Part shown: piece by piece, positions 36,517 through 45,483 of the stretch
Layout: every line of letters starts with the position of its first letter
Position numbering within the stretch: position 1 is the first letter of the stretch
Source: Flavobacterium paronense
GTDB lineage: Bacteria; Bacteroidota; Bacteroidia; Flavobacteriales; Flavobacteriaceae
Direction: 5' to 3'
DNA: 64,000 nucleotides
Assembly: GCF_030409795.1 (NCBI RefSeq)
Contig: NZ_JAUFQN010000019.1
Coordinates: 1,922,001 to 1,986,000 of the forward strand
Program-made: the position numbers and the translations under genes
Notes under the pieces: model-generated
What the model was told of the DNA's origin: nothing
The model's database searches: none
The model's input: only the letters and a program-made list of their open reading frames with translations

Positions 36517-36891
36517 ATGGAATTCGAAAAAGACAACTCTTTTTTCACAGGTAGATTAAAAAGTATTGGTTATGCTATTAAAGGCGCTTATAAACTCATC
36601 ACAACTGAACATAGCGTTATGGTTCAGTTTTCAATAGCCATTATGCTAATTATTGCTGGATTTATTTTTCATATTTCAAGAGAAGAATGGATGTTGCAAA
36701 CTTTAGCTTTTGGTTTAGTGTTGGGTATTGAAAGTCTGAATACAGCTGTCGAAAAAATGGCCGACTTTATTCATCCAGAATTTCATGACAGAATTGGTTT
36801 TATAAAAGACATTGCGGCAGGAGCTGTAATGTTTGCAGCAACTGCTGCCATTGCAGTAGGATTATTAATTTATGTTCCTAAATTTCTATAA
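36517..36891 (+). CDS. dgkA: Diacylglycerol kinase / undecaprenol kinase family
   Basis: This 124-residue protein has three membrane helices and the family signature GIESLNTAVEKMADFIHPEFH, with the catalytic Glu and metal-binding residues. In Gram-negative bacteria this family recycles diacylglycerol, while Gram-positive members phosphorylate undecaprenol. The sequence alone does not decide which. It lies in a conserved flavobacterial gene order (tpx, dgkA, ftsK, lolA, lptF/G, ribBA). Confidence 0.87.
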   Translation: MEFEKDNSFFTGRLKSIGYAIKGAYKLITTEHSVMVQFSIAIMLIIAGFIFHISREEWMLQTLAFGLVLGIESLNTAVEKMADFIHPEFHDRIGFIKDIAAGAVMFAATAAIAVGLLIYVPKFL

Positions 36892-36935
36892 TCTTTCGAT
36901 TAAATTTCTATTTTTATAGCATGTATAACTAACCA

Positions 36936-39371
36936 ATGGCAAAAACAGTAAAAAAAGAATCTAAGGAAAAAGATCCCCAATCGGATATTAAAATTTTAAA
37001 GACTAAAAAGCAATATCGAATGCTTTTTGGGTTTCTTTTGGTTTTATTGTCAATTGGTTTTTTGGTTTCCTTCATTTCCTTCTTTGTTACGGGACAGGCC
37101 GATCAAAGTGCTGTTGATTCGATTACCGATAGAACTGTTCTTGTAGAAAACTGGCTGGGTAAATTTGGGGCTTATATAGCCGATTTATTCATCTATCGTG
37201 GCTTTGGCGTTGCTTCCTTCCTATTTGTGAAGTTGTGTTTTTTGAGCGGTGCCTTTTTACTACTAGACTTACCCATCCGAAAACTCAAAAACACTTGGTT
37301 TTGGGATTTGTTTGCGATTATAATTTTATCGATAGCATTTGGCTTTTTTGCGACTAGTATTCCCGAATTAGGAGGTACAATAGGCTATGAACTCAATCAA
37401 TTTATTCAAGATTACATTGGTAAAGTCGGGACATTACTTGCAATTGTCTTTGCGATTGTTATCTATTTAATTTTCAAAATAAAAATCTCTCCAGATGCTA
37501 TTAAAACTTTCTTTGAAGGGAAACATAAGGACATCAAAGATGATTTAAACGGATTAGTTTCTTCAAATAGTGGAACAGATTACAACTTAGAGGAATTTGC
37601 TGTTGATGAAGAAACCGAAGAACTAGCAGAACCAACCATAAAAACTTCTCAATTTGAAATTAACAAAGAAGCTTTAAAACCAACTATCGAAAATGCTTCA
37701 GAAATAAATTTAGAGCCAACAATAAAAATGGTTGTAACGCCTACTCCACAACCTCAGATTATTGAAACTAAAGACGAAGCTTTTGTAATTGAAAAAGCTA
37801 CAGATGAAGATGTAATCGAAGAAAATTTGGCAGCCAAATTAGTAGCTGACTTTGGCGAATTTGATCCTACATTAGAATTATCAAACTACAAATTTCCCAC
37901 AATTGATTTGCTAAAAGAATACACTTCTGTTGGCATTACCATCAATCAGGAAGAATTAGAAGAGAACAAAAACCGAATTGTAGAAACTTTAAAAAACTAC
38001 AAAATAGATATTGCTCAAATCAAAGCTACAGTTGGACCATCAGTTACATTATATGAAATTGTACCGGAAGCCGGTATTCGTATTTCCAAAATCAAAAGCT
38101 TAGAAGACGATATTGCATTATCTCTGGCAGCATTAGGCATTCGTATCATTGCTCCAATTCCGGGAAAAGGAACAATTGGTATTGAAGTACCAAACAAGAA
38201 TCCAACGATGGTTCCAATGAAAACTGTGATTTCTTCAGCTAAATTTCAGGAAGCTGAAATGGAATTACCAATTGCTTTAGGAAAAACTATTTCCAACGAA
38301 ACTTTTGTAGTTGATTTGGCAAAAATGCCTCACCTTTTGATGGCTGGAGCTACAGGACAAGGAAAGTCTGTTGGATTAAATGCGGTATTGACTTCATTAT
38401 TATACAAAAAGCATCCAGCCGAAGTTAAGTTTGTTTTAGTTGACCCGAAGAAAGTAGAACTAACGCTTTTCAATAAAATAGAACGTCATTATTTGGCAAA
38501 ATTACCTGATGATAGTGATGCTATCATTACTGACAACACCAAAGTAATTCATACCTTAAATTCGTTATGTATTGAAATGGACAACCGTTATTCGCTCTTG
38601 AAAGACGCAATGGTTCGTAACATTAAAGAATATAACGACAAGTTCAAAGCCCGTAAATTAAATCCTGAAAACGGACATCGTTTTCTGCCTTATATTGTTT
38701 TGGTGGTTGATGAGTTTGCCGATTTAATTATGACTGCCGGTAAAGAAGTGGAAACGCCAATTGCTCGTTTGGCCCAGTTGGCTCGTGCCATCGGAATTCA
38801 TTTAATCATTGCCACACAACGTCCATCGGTGAATGTAATTACAGGACTTATCAAAGCGAATTTCCCGGCACGTATCGCTTTTAGAGTTACTTCTAAGATA
38901 GATTCAAGAACGATTTTAGATACACAAGGAGCTGACCAATTAATAGGGCGAGGCGATTTACTTTATTCAAACGGAAATGATTTAGTGCGTGTTCAATGTG
39001 CTTTTGTAGACACACCAGAAGTCGAAAGAATTGTAGATTATATTGGTTCCCAAAAAGCCTATGCCAGTGCTTATTTATTACCTGAATATGTTGGTGAAGA
39101 AGGCAGTAGTATAAATTTAGAATTTGACATATCCGAAAGAGATAGCTTGTTTAGAGATGCTGCCGAAATAATTGTAACCGCGCAGCAAGGTTCGGCATCA
39201 TTATTGCAAAGGAAGCTGAAATTGGGTTACAACCGCGCAGGACGATTGATTGATCAGTTAGAAGCCGCCGGTATTGTAGGTCAGTTTGAAGGAAGCAAAG
39301 CAAGAAGTGTTAATATTACTGATTTAGCTTCATTAGACCAATTCTTTAATAATGAACAAAACAATGATTAA
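36936..39371 (+). CDS. ftsK: DNA translocase FtsK
   Basis: This 811-residue septal motor pumps DNA to the dif site during division. Four membrane helices occupy about residues 27-185. An acidic linker follows (about 190-310). The motor has Walker A GATGQGKSV (about 470), Walker B VLVVDEFADL (about 590) and IIATQRPS. The C-terminal gamma domain (about 740-800) has AGRLIDQLEAAGIVG, which reads the KOPS sequences. lolA overlaps or directly abuts its end. Confidence 0.95.
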   Translation: MAKTVKKESKEKDPQSDIKILKTKKQYRMLFGFLLVLLSIGFLVSFISFFVTGQADQSAVDSITDRTVLVENWLGKFGAYIADLFIYRGFGVASFLFVKLCFLSGAFLLLDLPIRKLKNTWFWDLFAIIILSIAFGFFATSIPELGGTIGYELNQFIQDYIGKVGTLLAIVFAIVIYLIFKIKISPDAIKTFFEGKHKDIKDDLNGLVSSNSGTDYNLEEFAVDEETEELAEPTIKTSQFEINKEALKPTIENASEINLEPTIKMVVTPTPQPQIIETKDEAFVIEKATDEDVIEENLAAKLVADFGEFDPTLELSNYKFPTIDLLKEYTSVGITINQEELEENKNRIVETLKNYKIDIAQIKATVGPSVTLYEIVPEAGIRISKIKSLEDDIALSLAALGIRIIAPIPGKGTIGIEVPNKNPTMVPMKTVISSAKFQEAEMELPIALGKTISNETFVVDLAKMPHLLMAGATGQGKSVGLNAVLTSLLYKKHPAEVKFVLVDPKKVELTLFNKIERHYLAKLPDDSDAIITDNTKVIHTLNSLCIEMDNRYSLLKDAMVRNIKEYNDKFKARKLNPENGHRFLPYIVLVVDEFADLIMTAGKEVETPIARLAQLARAIGIHLIIATQRPSVNVITGLIKANFPARIAFRVTSKIDSRTILDTQGADQLIGRGDLLYSNGNDLVRVQCAFVDTPEVERIVDYIGSQKAYASAYLLPEYVGEEGSSINLEFDISERDSLFRDAAEIIVTAQQGSASLLQRKLKLGYNRAGRLIDQLEAAGIVGQFEGSKARSVNITDLASLDQFFNNEQNND

Positions 39372-39372
39372 G

Positions 39373-40014
39373 ATGAACAAAATAGTATCAATTGTTATTT
39401 TATTTTTAGTAACTTTTACTACTAATGCTCAAGATAAAAAAGCAAAAGATTTGTTAGACCAAGTAACAACAAAGATTAAATCCTACGATAATATCGTTAT
39501 CGATTTTAAGTATACTCTAAACAATCTAAAAGAGAACATTAACAAAGAAAGTAAGGGAAATGTGATAATTCAAGACAACAAATATGTGTTGAATTTCATG
39601 GGTGTTACCAAAATATTTGACGGTAAAAAAAACTACACCATCGTCCCAGAAGACGAAGAAGTTACCATATCAAGTTTAACTGAAAAAGACGATAACTCAA
39701 TTACACCATCAAAAATGCTTACCTTTTTTAACAGCGGTTATAAATTTAGCTGGGATATTCTTCAAGATGTAAAAGGTCGAAAAATACAGTATATCAAATT
39801 AGTGCCAACCAATACAAAAGACCAACGAAAAGAAATCCTTTTAGGCATTGATTCCCAAACCAAGAACATCTACAACGTCATTGAAATGGGCAAAAACGGA
39901 ACTAAAACCACACTTACTGTTAATTCTTTTAAAACCAATCAGCCATTATCAAAAAATCAGTTTACCTTTGCCGCCAGTAAATATCCAAATTACTACATCA
40001 ATAAACTAGATTAA
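39373..40014 (+). CDS. lolA: LolA-like outer membrane lipoprotein carrier
   Basis: This periplasmic chaperone carries lipoproteins from the inner to the outer membrane. Signal peptide MNKIVSIVILFLVTFTTNAQ is followed by the LolA beta-barrel domain (QVTTKIKSYDNIVIDFKYT, GNVIIQDNKYVLNF). Three in-frame ATGs exist (39352, 39364, 39373). I use 39373, which follows the ftsK stop by one base and gives a clean signal peptide. The product would be 213 residues. Confidence 0.9.
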   Translation: MNKIVSIVILFLVTFTTNAQDKKAKDLLDQVTTKIKSYDNIVIDFKYTLNNLKENINKESKGNVIIQDNKYVLNFMGVTKIFDGKKNYTIVPEDEEVTISSLTEKDDNSITPSKMLTFFNSGYKFSWDILQDVKGRKIQYIKLVPTNTKDQRKEILLGIDSQTKNIYNVIEMGKNGTKTTLTVNSFKTNQPLSKNQFTFAASKYPNYYINKLD

Positions 40015-40020
40015 TTTCGG

Positions 40021-41832
40021 GTGAAAATACTTGACAAGTACTTATTAAAATCCTTCCTCATTACATTTGCTACGGTATTTGTAATTCTATTTTTCATATT
40101 CGTTTTGCAAGTAGTTTGGCTGTTCATATCTGAATTGGCTGGTAAGGACTTAGATTTCATAATGATTTTGAAGTTCCTTTTGTTTAAAATGCCAAGTATT
40201 ATTCCACTTGTATTACCCTTATCTGTTTTATTAGCTTCCATTATGACTTTTGGAAGTTTAGCCGAAAATTATGAGTTTGCCGCAATGAAATCTTCCGGAA
40301 TATCATTGCAACGTTCCATGAGAACCTTAATTTACTTTATTACATTACTTAGTATTGTTGCCTTTTTCTTTGCTAATAATGTAATTCCGTATGCCGAATA
40401 TAAATTCATCAACTTCCGTAGAAATATAGCCCAAGTAAAACCGGCAATGGCTATAGCCGAAGGACAATTCAGCCAAGTTGGAACTTATAACATTAAAGTT
40501 GAAAAAAAAACTGGCGATAATGGCAGATATCTTAGCGGTGTTACCATTCATAAATTGTCCACTATTGGTGCTGGAAGCAACACCGTTATCAAAGCTAAAA
40601 AAGGAGAATTAATAAGTAGTGAAAACTCAAACATTCTGAAATTAGTATTGAAAGACGGGAATTATTATGAAGACATTATTCCTAAAAAATTTGAAGATCG
40701 CAATAAAGTCCCTTTCGCAAAAAGCGAATTCAAAACCTATGTTTTCAATATTGACTTGTCAAAGTTGAACAGTGCGAATTTAGACGAAGAACAAATCACC
40801 AATACCAATACGATGCTCAATATTAGTGAACTAAAATTCACTCTTGATTCCTTACAAAAAAATTATAAAAAAGACCTAGTTTCCATTGCTGAAAATATAA
40901 ACCTACGTTCAGCAATGACTACTTCAAGTTTTACTACTAATACCAATTTACCATCACTTAACACTGCCAATATCTTAGCTAATTTCTCTGAAAGTGATAA
41001 AACACAAATGCTCCGAGTAGCAAGCAGTAACGTTGATGCTACCAACTTTTCTTTAGAAAGTTCTCGCTTTGAATTGGAAGACAAAAAAATGAATATCAAC
41101 CAACATTGGATTGCTTTTTATGACAAATTCGTAATTGCTTTTGCTTGTTTGCTAATGTTCTTTATTGGTGCACCTTTGGGTGCTATTATCAGAAAAGGCG
41201 GATTAGGATTGCCTATAGTTTTTGCGATACTTATTTTTATCATTTTCCACTTCATTAATACTTTTGGGAAAAAAGTGGCACAACAAGATGAATTAACACC
41301 TTTCTTGGGTTGTTGGATGTCTACTTTTGTTTTGACTCCTTTAGCAATAATATTAACCAAAAGAGCTACTGATGATAAAGGATTTACGATTAGTTTTGAT
41401 TGGATAACAGATATTTATAACCGATTTATACCATCCAAAAGTGAAGAACAACTAACAGAACAACCTGTTGTAAACATCAAACCCGTTAAGGTTGAAAAAG
41501 ATTCAGATTGGGAAAAACTCAACAAGCAATATAATATCTATAATACAATATCTTTGGTTGCCTATTTGCTGCTTTTAGGAATATCTTTCCTTGGAAAACC
41601 TGAAACGGTTATTGCTATTATATTGACGCTTACAGTTGCCGGTATTTTCTATTCCGCATTGATAAAGTCTCAACTATTATTGGGTAAAATAGGAACAATT
41701 ACTCATAAAAAAGCAGATTTAAATATATATCAGATTATATTGGCAGGGTTTCCATTCTTTATCTTGTTTTATTTCTTCAATAGAAGTTATCTAAAAGAAA
41801 TCGTTTCCGAATATACTAAAAGTACTAATTAA
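40021..41832 (+). CDS. LptF/LptG-family lipopolysaccharide export permease
   Basis: This 603-residue YjgP/YjgQ permease is part of the LptB2FG transporter that extracts LPS from the inner membrane. Helices lie at about 10-120 and 365-470, around a large periplasmic jellyroll-like domain. A helix pair at the C-terminus (about 505-600) is an extension typical of Bacteroidota. FENRNRPSV-like motifs are not used. The start is GTG at 40021, 6 bp after lolA. The stop overlaps the ribBA ATG by one base. Confidence 0.9.
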   Translation: MKILDKYLLKSFLITFATVFVILFFIFVLQVVWLFISELAGKDLDFIMILKFLLFKMPSIIPLVLPLSVLLASIMTFGSLAENYEFAAMKSSGISLQRSMRTLIYFITLLSIVAFFFANNVIPYAEYKFINFRRNIAQVKPAMAIAEGQFSQVGTYNIKVEKKTGDNGRYLSGVTIHKLSTIGAGSNTVIKAKKGELISSENSNILKLVLKDGNYYEDIIPKKFEDRNKVPFAKSEFKTYVFNIDLSKLNSANLDEEQITNTNTMLNISELKFTLDSLQKNYKKDLVSIAENINLRSAMTTSSFTTNTNLPSLNTANILANFSESDKTQMLRVASSNVDATNFSLESSRFELEDKKMNINQHWIAFYDKFVIAFACLLMFFIGAPLGAIIRKGGLGLPIVFAILIFIIFHFINTFGKKVAQQDELTPFLGCWMSTFVLTPLAIILTKRATDDKGFTISFDWITDIYNRFIPSKSEEQLTEQPVVNIKPVKVEKDSDWEKLNKQYNIYNTISLVAYLLLLGISFLGKPETVIAIILTLTVAGIFYSALIKSQLLLGKIGTITHKKADLNIYQIILAGFPFFILFYFFNRSYLKEIVSEYTKSTN

Positions 41833-42965
41833 TGAGCTCAAGTAAAATAAAACTCAACACAATAGAAGAAGCTATAGAAGACATTCGACAAGGCAAAATT
41901 ATTATTGTAGTTGATGATGAAGACCGTGAAAACGAAGGAGATTTTTTGGCTGCAGCCGAAAAGGTAACTCCGGAAATGATAAACTTCATGGCTACTCACG
42001 GAAAAGGATTAATCTGTGCGCCATTGACCGAAAAGCGTTGTGATGAGTTAGAATTGCATTCAATGGTGAAGAACAACACCGACCACATGCAAACCGCCTT
42101 CACTGTTTCAGTAGATTTAAAAGGCCATGGTGTTACCACAGGAATATCAGCATCAGATAGAGCTAAAACGATATTAGCTTTGGTAAATGAAGATACAAAA
42201 CCATATGATTTGGCTCGACCAGGACATATCTTTCCCTTAACGGCTAAACAAGGAGGCGTATTGCGCAGAACAGGTCATACTGAAGCTGCTATTGATTTTG
42301 CAAGATTAGCAGGTTTTAAAGCTGCTGGTGTGATTGTAGAAATCATGAATGAAGATGGTACAATGGCGCGCTTACCTCAACTAGTTGAAGTAGCTAAGAA
42401 ATTTGACCTGAAATTAGTATCCATTGAAGATTTAGTTGCCTATAGAATGCAACACGATAGCTTGATTGTCAAGAAAGATGATTTTGAAATTGAAACCCGT
42501 TTCGGTAAATTCCGTTTGCGAGCTTACCAACAAACAACTAATAAGCAAGTACATTTGGCATTGACCAAAGGAAGCTGGAATTTAGGTGACCCAATACTTA
42601 CCAGAATTAATTCTACACAAGCCAATAATGATATCCTCAATACGCTAGCCTCAACTATTGATAAAAAACTGGACGATGTTTTTAACCGAATTATCCAAGA
42701 AGAAAAAGGTGCAATCCTATTTATCAATCAAGAAGTAGATTCTTCAGATTTGCTAAATAGGTTGACGGAGTTGAAGAATTTACAAGCGGAAGGTATTTTT
42801 AAAGTGCCACAAATCAAAATGGACGTAAAAGATTTTGGTATTGGTGCACAAATACTTCATGATATAGATATCTCTAAAATACGTCTGATTTCAAATACGA
42901 CACAAGCCAAACGTGTCGGAATGATTGGATACGGATTAGAGATTACTGAATACGTGGTTTATTAA
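41832..42965 (+). CDS. ribB: 3,4-DHBP synthase fused to a degenerate GTP cyclohydrolase II domain
   Basis: This 377-residue RibBA-type protein makes 3,4-dihydroxybutanone 4-phosphate from ribulose 5-phosphate for riboflavin. The N-terminal domain (about 1-205) is complete: [34 protein letters not shown] and [21 protein letters not shown]. The C-terminal GTP cyclohydrolase II-like domain (about 210-377) lacks the three zinc-binding cysteines and the RGE-type catalytic arginine segment. Only the synthase activity is therefore expected. It is coupled to lptF/G by TAATG. Confidence 0.92.
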   Translation: MSSSKIKLNTIEEAIEDIRQGKIIIVVDDEDRENEGDFLAAAEKVTPEMINFMATHGKGLICAPLTEKRCDELELHSMVKNNTDHMQTAFTVSVDLKGHGVTTGISASDRAKTILALVNEDTKPYDLARPGHIFPLTAKQGGVLRRTGHTEAAIDFARLAGFKAAGVIVEIMNEDGTMARLPQLVEVAKKFDLKLVSIEDLVAYRMQHDSLIVKKDDFEIETRFGKFRLRAYQQTTNKQVHLALTKGSWNLGDPILTRINSTQANNDILNTLASTIDKKLDDVFNRIIQEEKGAILFINQEVDSSDLLNRLTELKNLQAEGIFKVPQIKMDVKDFGIGAQILHDIDISKIRLISNTTQAKRVGMIGYGLEITEYVVY

Positions 42966-43062
42966 ATAACTTTGACATATCCAGAAAACAGAAAACCGAA
43001 AATTCATTTGGTTGATTATAAGTAAAAAGGTAGTAACGAATTTTGAGTAAGTTGCTTTATTT

Positions 43063-43215
43063 TTATATTTTTTTACCTTGAATTAACCTCAATAGTATTG
43101 CAATAATGGCAATAACTAATAAAATGTGAATAATACTTCCGGCACTGTAGGCAAAGAATCCTATAGCCCAAAAAATAATTAAAATAACTGCGATTGTGTA
43201 AAGAAGATTGCTCAT
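43063..43215 (-). CDS. Lmo0937-family small membrane protein (50 residues)
   Basis: This short gene runs from the ATG at 43215 to the TAA at 43063-43065. It encodes two membrane helices (MSNLLYTIAVILIIFWAIGF and a second, Ile/Leu-rich one) with a polar turn GYSAGS-like and a basic end. It matches the Lmo0937 family of small membrane proteins, often induced by stress. It is followed upstream by the CsbD gene on the same strand. Confidence 0.85.
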   Translation of the reverse strand: MSNLLYTIAVILIIFWAIGFFAYSAGSIIHILLVIAIIAILLRLIQGKKI

Positions 43216-43303
43216 AATATTTTTTTAATTTATAAAATTGAATAAGTAAAGAAAAAAATGATTAATGCATTTTTCCTTCAGAAAATAAATAGTTTTTTCA
43301 TAA

Positions 43304-43489
43304 TTATAGATTTTCAAGAATCTTAATTAGTTCTTCTTTAGTCTTCCCTAATTTGATTTGAAGTTTACCCATCATTTCTTCTTTTTTACCTCCCATAAAT
43401 AATAAATCATTGTCGGTTAGCTTGGCAAATTTTTGTTTGAGTTTCCCTTTTTGTTCTTCCCAATCTCCGTTTAAGATAGCTGTGTTCAT
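43304..43489 (-). CDS. CsbD-family stress protein
   Basis: This 61-residue protein has the CsbD signature GDWEEQKGKLKQKFAKLTD and GKLQIKLGKTKEE. The family is induced by general stress in many bacteria, with unknown function. A start at 43552 would add 21 residues not found in the family. The start at 43489 gives the standard length. Confidence 0.9.
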   Translation of the reverse strand: MNTAILNGDWEEQKGKLKQKFAKLTDNDLLFMGGKKEEMMGKLQIKLGKTKEELIKILENL

Positions 43490-43606
43490 AGTCTTTTTTT
43501 TAGTATTAGAATGCTTTTCATAACACAACAAAGTTGCGGTGAATTTTGCCATTATGTTTTATATAGTTGTTTCAAAGAGTTTTAAAATTCACAGTTTTTA
43601 GTAAAT

Positions 43607-44011
43607 TTATATTTGACTTTCATCTGCATCTTCCTTTATAATTTTTTCAATTTCTTCATCGATATACTCTCTGGCTAATTCTCTGATTTCTTGTTCGGTT
43701 TTTTGAGACGTATTCATTACCGAATTATTTGCTGGTTCATGGGAAGAAATAAGCTCATTAATTTTTAAATGTATTAAAGCAGAATATCTGTTGAATGATT
43801 TTTGAATGACGAACAAACTCAAGAATGTAATACCAAAAATGATGTCTCCAATGTTTTGATGCTGATTATTTGAGGTAAATAAATTTGTTGCCCACCAATA
43901 TATTACAAGTATAAATGCCAAAATAAATGTAATAGCGTTCCCTAAAATTCGGGTGGCAATTGAAGTTAATTTTTCAAAAACTAGTTCCACTTTTAAATAA
44001 ATAATATTCAT
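43607..44011 (-). CDS. Low-affinity iron permease-like membrane protein
   Basis: This 134-residue protein has two membrane helices (about 25-45 and 60-77) and resembles the iron permease (Fet4) family. Evidence is the N-terminal FEKLTSIATRILGNAITFI and the segment VIQKSFNRYSALIHLKINELI, where the family has a Gln-Asn-Arg and lysine-rich pattern. The acidic C-terminus is soluble. The transport role is unproven, and bacterial members are often stress-associated. Confidence 0.72.
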   Translation of the reverse strand: MNIIYLKVELVFEKLTSIATRILGNAITFILAFILVIYWWATNLFTSNNQHQNIGDIIFGITFLSLFVIQKSFNRYSALIHLKINELISSHEPANNSVMNTSQKTEQEIRELAREYIDEEIEKIIKEDADESQI

Positions 44012-44054
44012 ACGTTATCACTATCTTTTTTATGATTTTTCATTAGGTTATGTT

Positions 44055-44279
44055 TTAAAGGGTTCTACCCATACTGATATGATTTGGAGCATATTTCAAT
44101 AGTAAATTTTCTAAAGAGTTGAAATAGTCTTGCAAGATTTTAATGGTTATTTCTGGGTGTAAAGCATCCGGAATTGTCTCAGGCATTTCGTTTAAGAATT
44201 TTATCAATTCCGGAAATTCCTTACGAATGGTCATTGTTATCTTTGAAATATTCTCGTTAAGCTCTTTTTCTGTTTTCAT
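44055..44279 (-). CDS. Small acidic protein of unknown function
   Basis: This 74-residue protein with no membrane segment is mainly helical (KELNENISKITMTIRKEF, IKILQDYFNSLENLLLKY). I do not recognise a family. The longer frame from 44375 would cross the terminator at 44297-44327, so the ATG at 44279 is preferred. Confidence 0.65.
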   Translation of the reverse strand: MKTEKELNENISKITMTIRKEFPELIKFLNEMPETIPDALHPEITIKILQDYFNSLENLLLKYAPNHISMGRTL

Positions 44280-44296
44280 CCTATATATGCTAAATA

Positions 44297-44327
44297 AAAA
44301 GCACCAAAATTGACTTTGGTGCTTTCT
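44297..44327 (-). terminator. Terminator after the 135-residue exported protein gene
   Basis: The stem AAAGCACCAAA/TTTGGTGCTTT has a short loop. Confidence 0.75.
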
Positions 44328-44386
44328 AAAGTTAAAAATTAACCAATAAACTAAACTTAAGCAATCTTTAATCACTATTCTCTCAA

Positions 44387-44794
44387 CTATTTATTCCGTT
44401 TTCCTTTTCCGTTGCCATGATTTTCTTTTCGATCACCGTTGCCTTTCCAGTGTGTACCATTATTATAAAATTTCACTTTATGCTTTTTAAAATGAGTGTA
44501 TGGACTACGACCATGATAATTATTTAAAACAACTATGTGACCCGTATTTAAATTGTAATTCCTGTAACGTCTTGGTAAGGCTCTTGATCGAACCCATGTT
44601 CCGTTATTAAGGTATATAAACTGTGATTGACGGATATCGTAATACGAATCTATGTCGGATAAATAATAATATTCTTCGGTTGTATATGCTGGTCCCCAAA
44701 CCGGACGAGCACCAATATTTACTGTGACTTGTGCGGTTATTGAACTTGTTACGATTAACATCAATACAATCGCAATTACTTTTAGTGTTTTCAT
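44387..44794 (-). CDS. Small exported basic protein
   Basis: This 135-residue protein has a signal peptide to about residue 22 (ending ITAQ). A Tyr-rich domain follows (EEYYYLSDIDSYYDIRQSQF, YLNNGTWVRS), then a Gly/Asn/Lys-rich tail. This pattern is frequent in Bacteroidota envelope proteins of unknown function. It lies in the stress cluster between a terminator and the 104-residue membrane protein. Confidence 0.75.
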   Translation of the reverse strand: MKTLKVIAIVLMLIVTSSITAQVTVNIGARPVWGPAYTTEEYYYLSDIDSYYDIRQSQFIYLNNGTWVRSRALPRRYRNYNLNTGHIVVLNNYHGRSPYTHFKKHKVKFYNNGTHWKGNGDRKENHGNGKGKRNK

Positions 44795-44830
44795 TTTTTT
44801 AATAATAAGTTAGTGTACGCTATCAGAAAA

Positions 44831-45145
44831 TTATAATAAAATAATTAATAATAGAATGATTATAATGATGGCGCCAATAGATAAATAAACCCCATTTCCT
44901 CTAGCTTTTAAACTTTTTTTGATGGCACGAACTTCTTTTCTCAATTCTTTTTTCTCAGAAGATTTCATTTCGGATTTATCCATGGCTTTAATTTCATCTA
45001 AACGATCGAGCATATTTTTAACTTCAACAGGCATTTCTGTTTTATTGCTTATAGTACTTGGATTTTTTTCCACCGTATTTGGTGTATTTGCAAAAGCACC
45101 TATTGATAGAAGGAATACCAATAAATAATAGTTTAATTTTTTCAT
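44831..45145 (-). CDS. Small exported, C-terminally anchored protein
   Basis: This 104-residue protein has an N-terminal signal peptide (cleavage near GAFA). A charged helical middle (about 38-80, MLDRLDEIKAMDKSEMKSSE) is followed by a C-terminal Ile/Leu-rich helix (about 86-104) ending without a basic tail. This layout is known from Bacteroidota hypothetical proteins. The function is unknown. Confidence 0.75.
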   Translation of the reverse strand: MKKLNYYLLVFLLSIGAFANTPNTVEKNPSTISNKTEMPVEVKNMLDRLDEIKAMDKSEMKSSEKKELRKEVRAIKKSLKARGNGVYLSIGAIIIIILLLIILL

Positions 45146-45483
45146 CTTTTTATTTGTTTATGTTATCCTGTAAAATTGATGATAATTAGCATTTGTAGTG
45201 TTACACAAATTTTGCTTAATGTTTCAAAATTCATAGTTTTCATTTTTATTTTTTAGAACTCTCCTTCAATTCTTTTTTCTTTTTTGCTTCGGCTTTTTTC
45301 TTTTTATTAAAATAACCTTTCAACAAAAAGTTATTTATATGATTTCGATAATAATGTAAAACACAAAATTGACAATGAAAACGGCAAACTAGTTGTAATA
45401 TAGCTATATAAGGTTAAGCAAAGTTGGTGTTTAAACTTGAAAGAAGTTATATACTATTTTAAAAGAGTTGCAGAATTCCTATA
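45146..45483. other. Gap of 338 bases without a clear gene
   Basis: The gap holds AT-rich sequence. A hairpin-like GTGTTACAC with ATTTG/CAAAT flanks lies near 45195-45215. A minus-strand frame ending at 45246 encodes a lysine-rich peptide but has no good start. I see no defined promoter box for the 104-residue gene. Confidence 0.4.

Noticed and set aside
45246..45326. Lysine-rich minus-strand peptide ending at 45246
   Set aside because: There is no ATG or GTG start at a reasonable place, and low complexity (AAA codons) explains the open frame.
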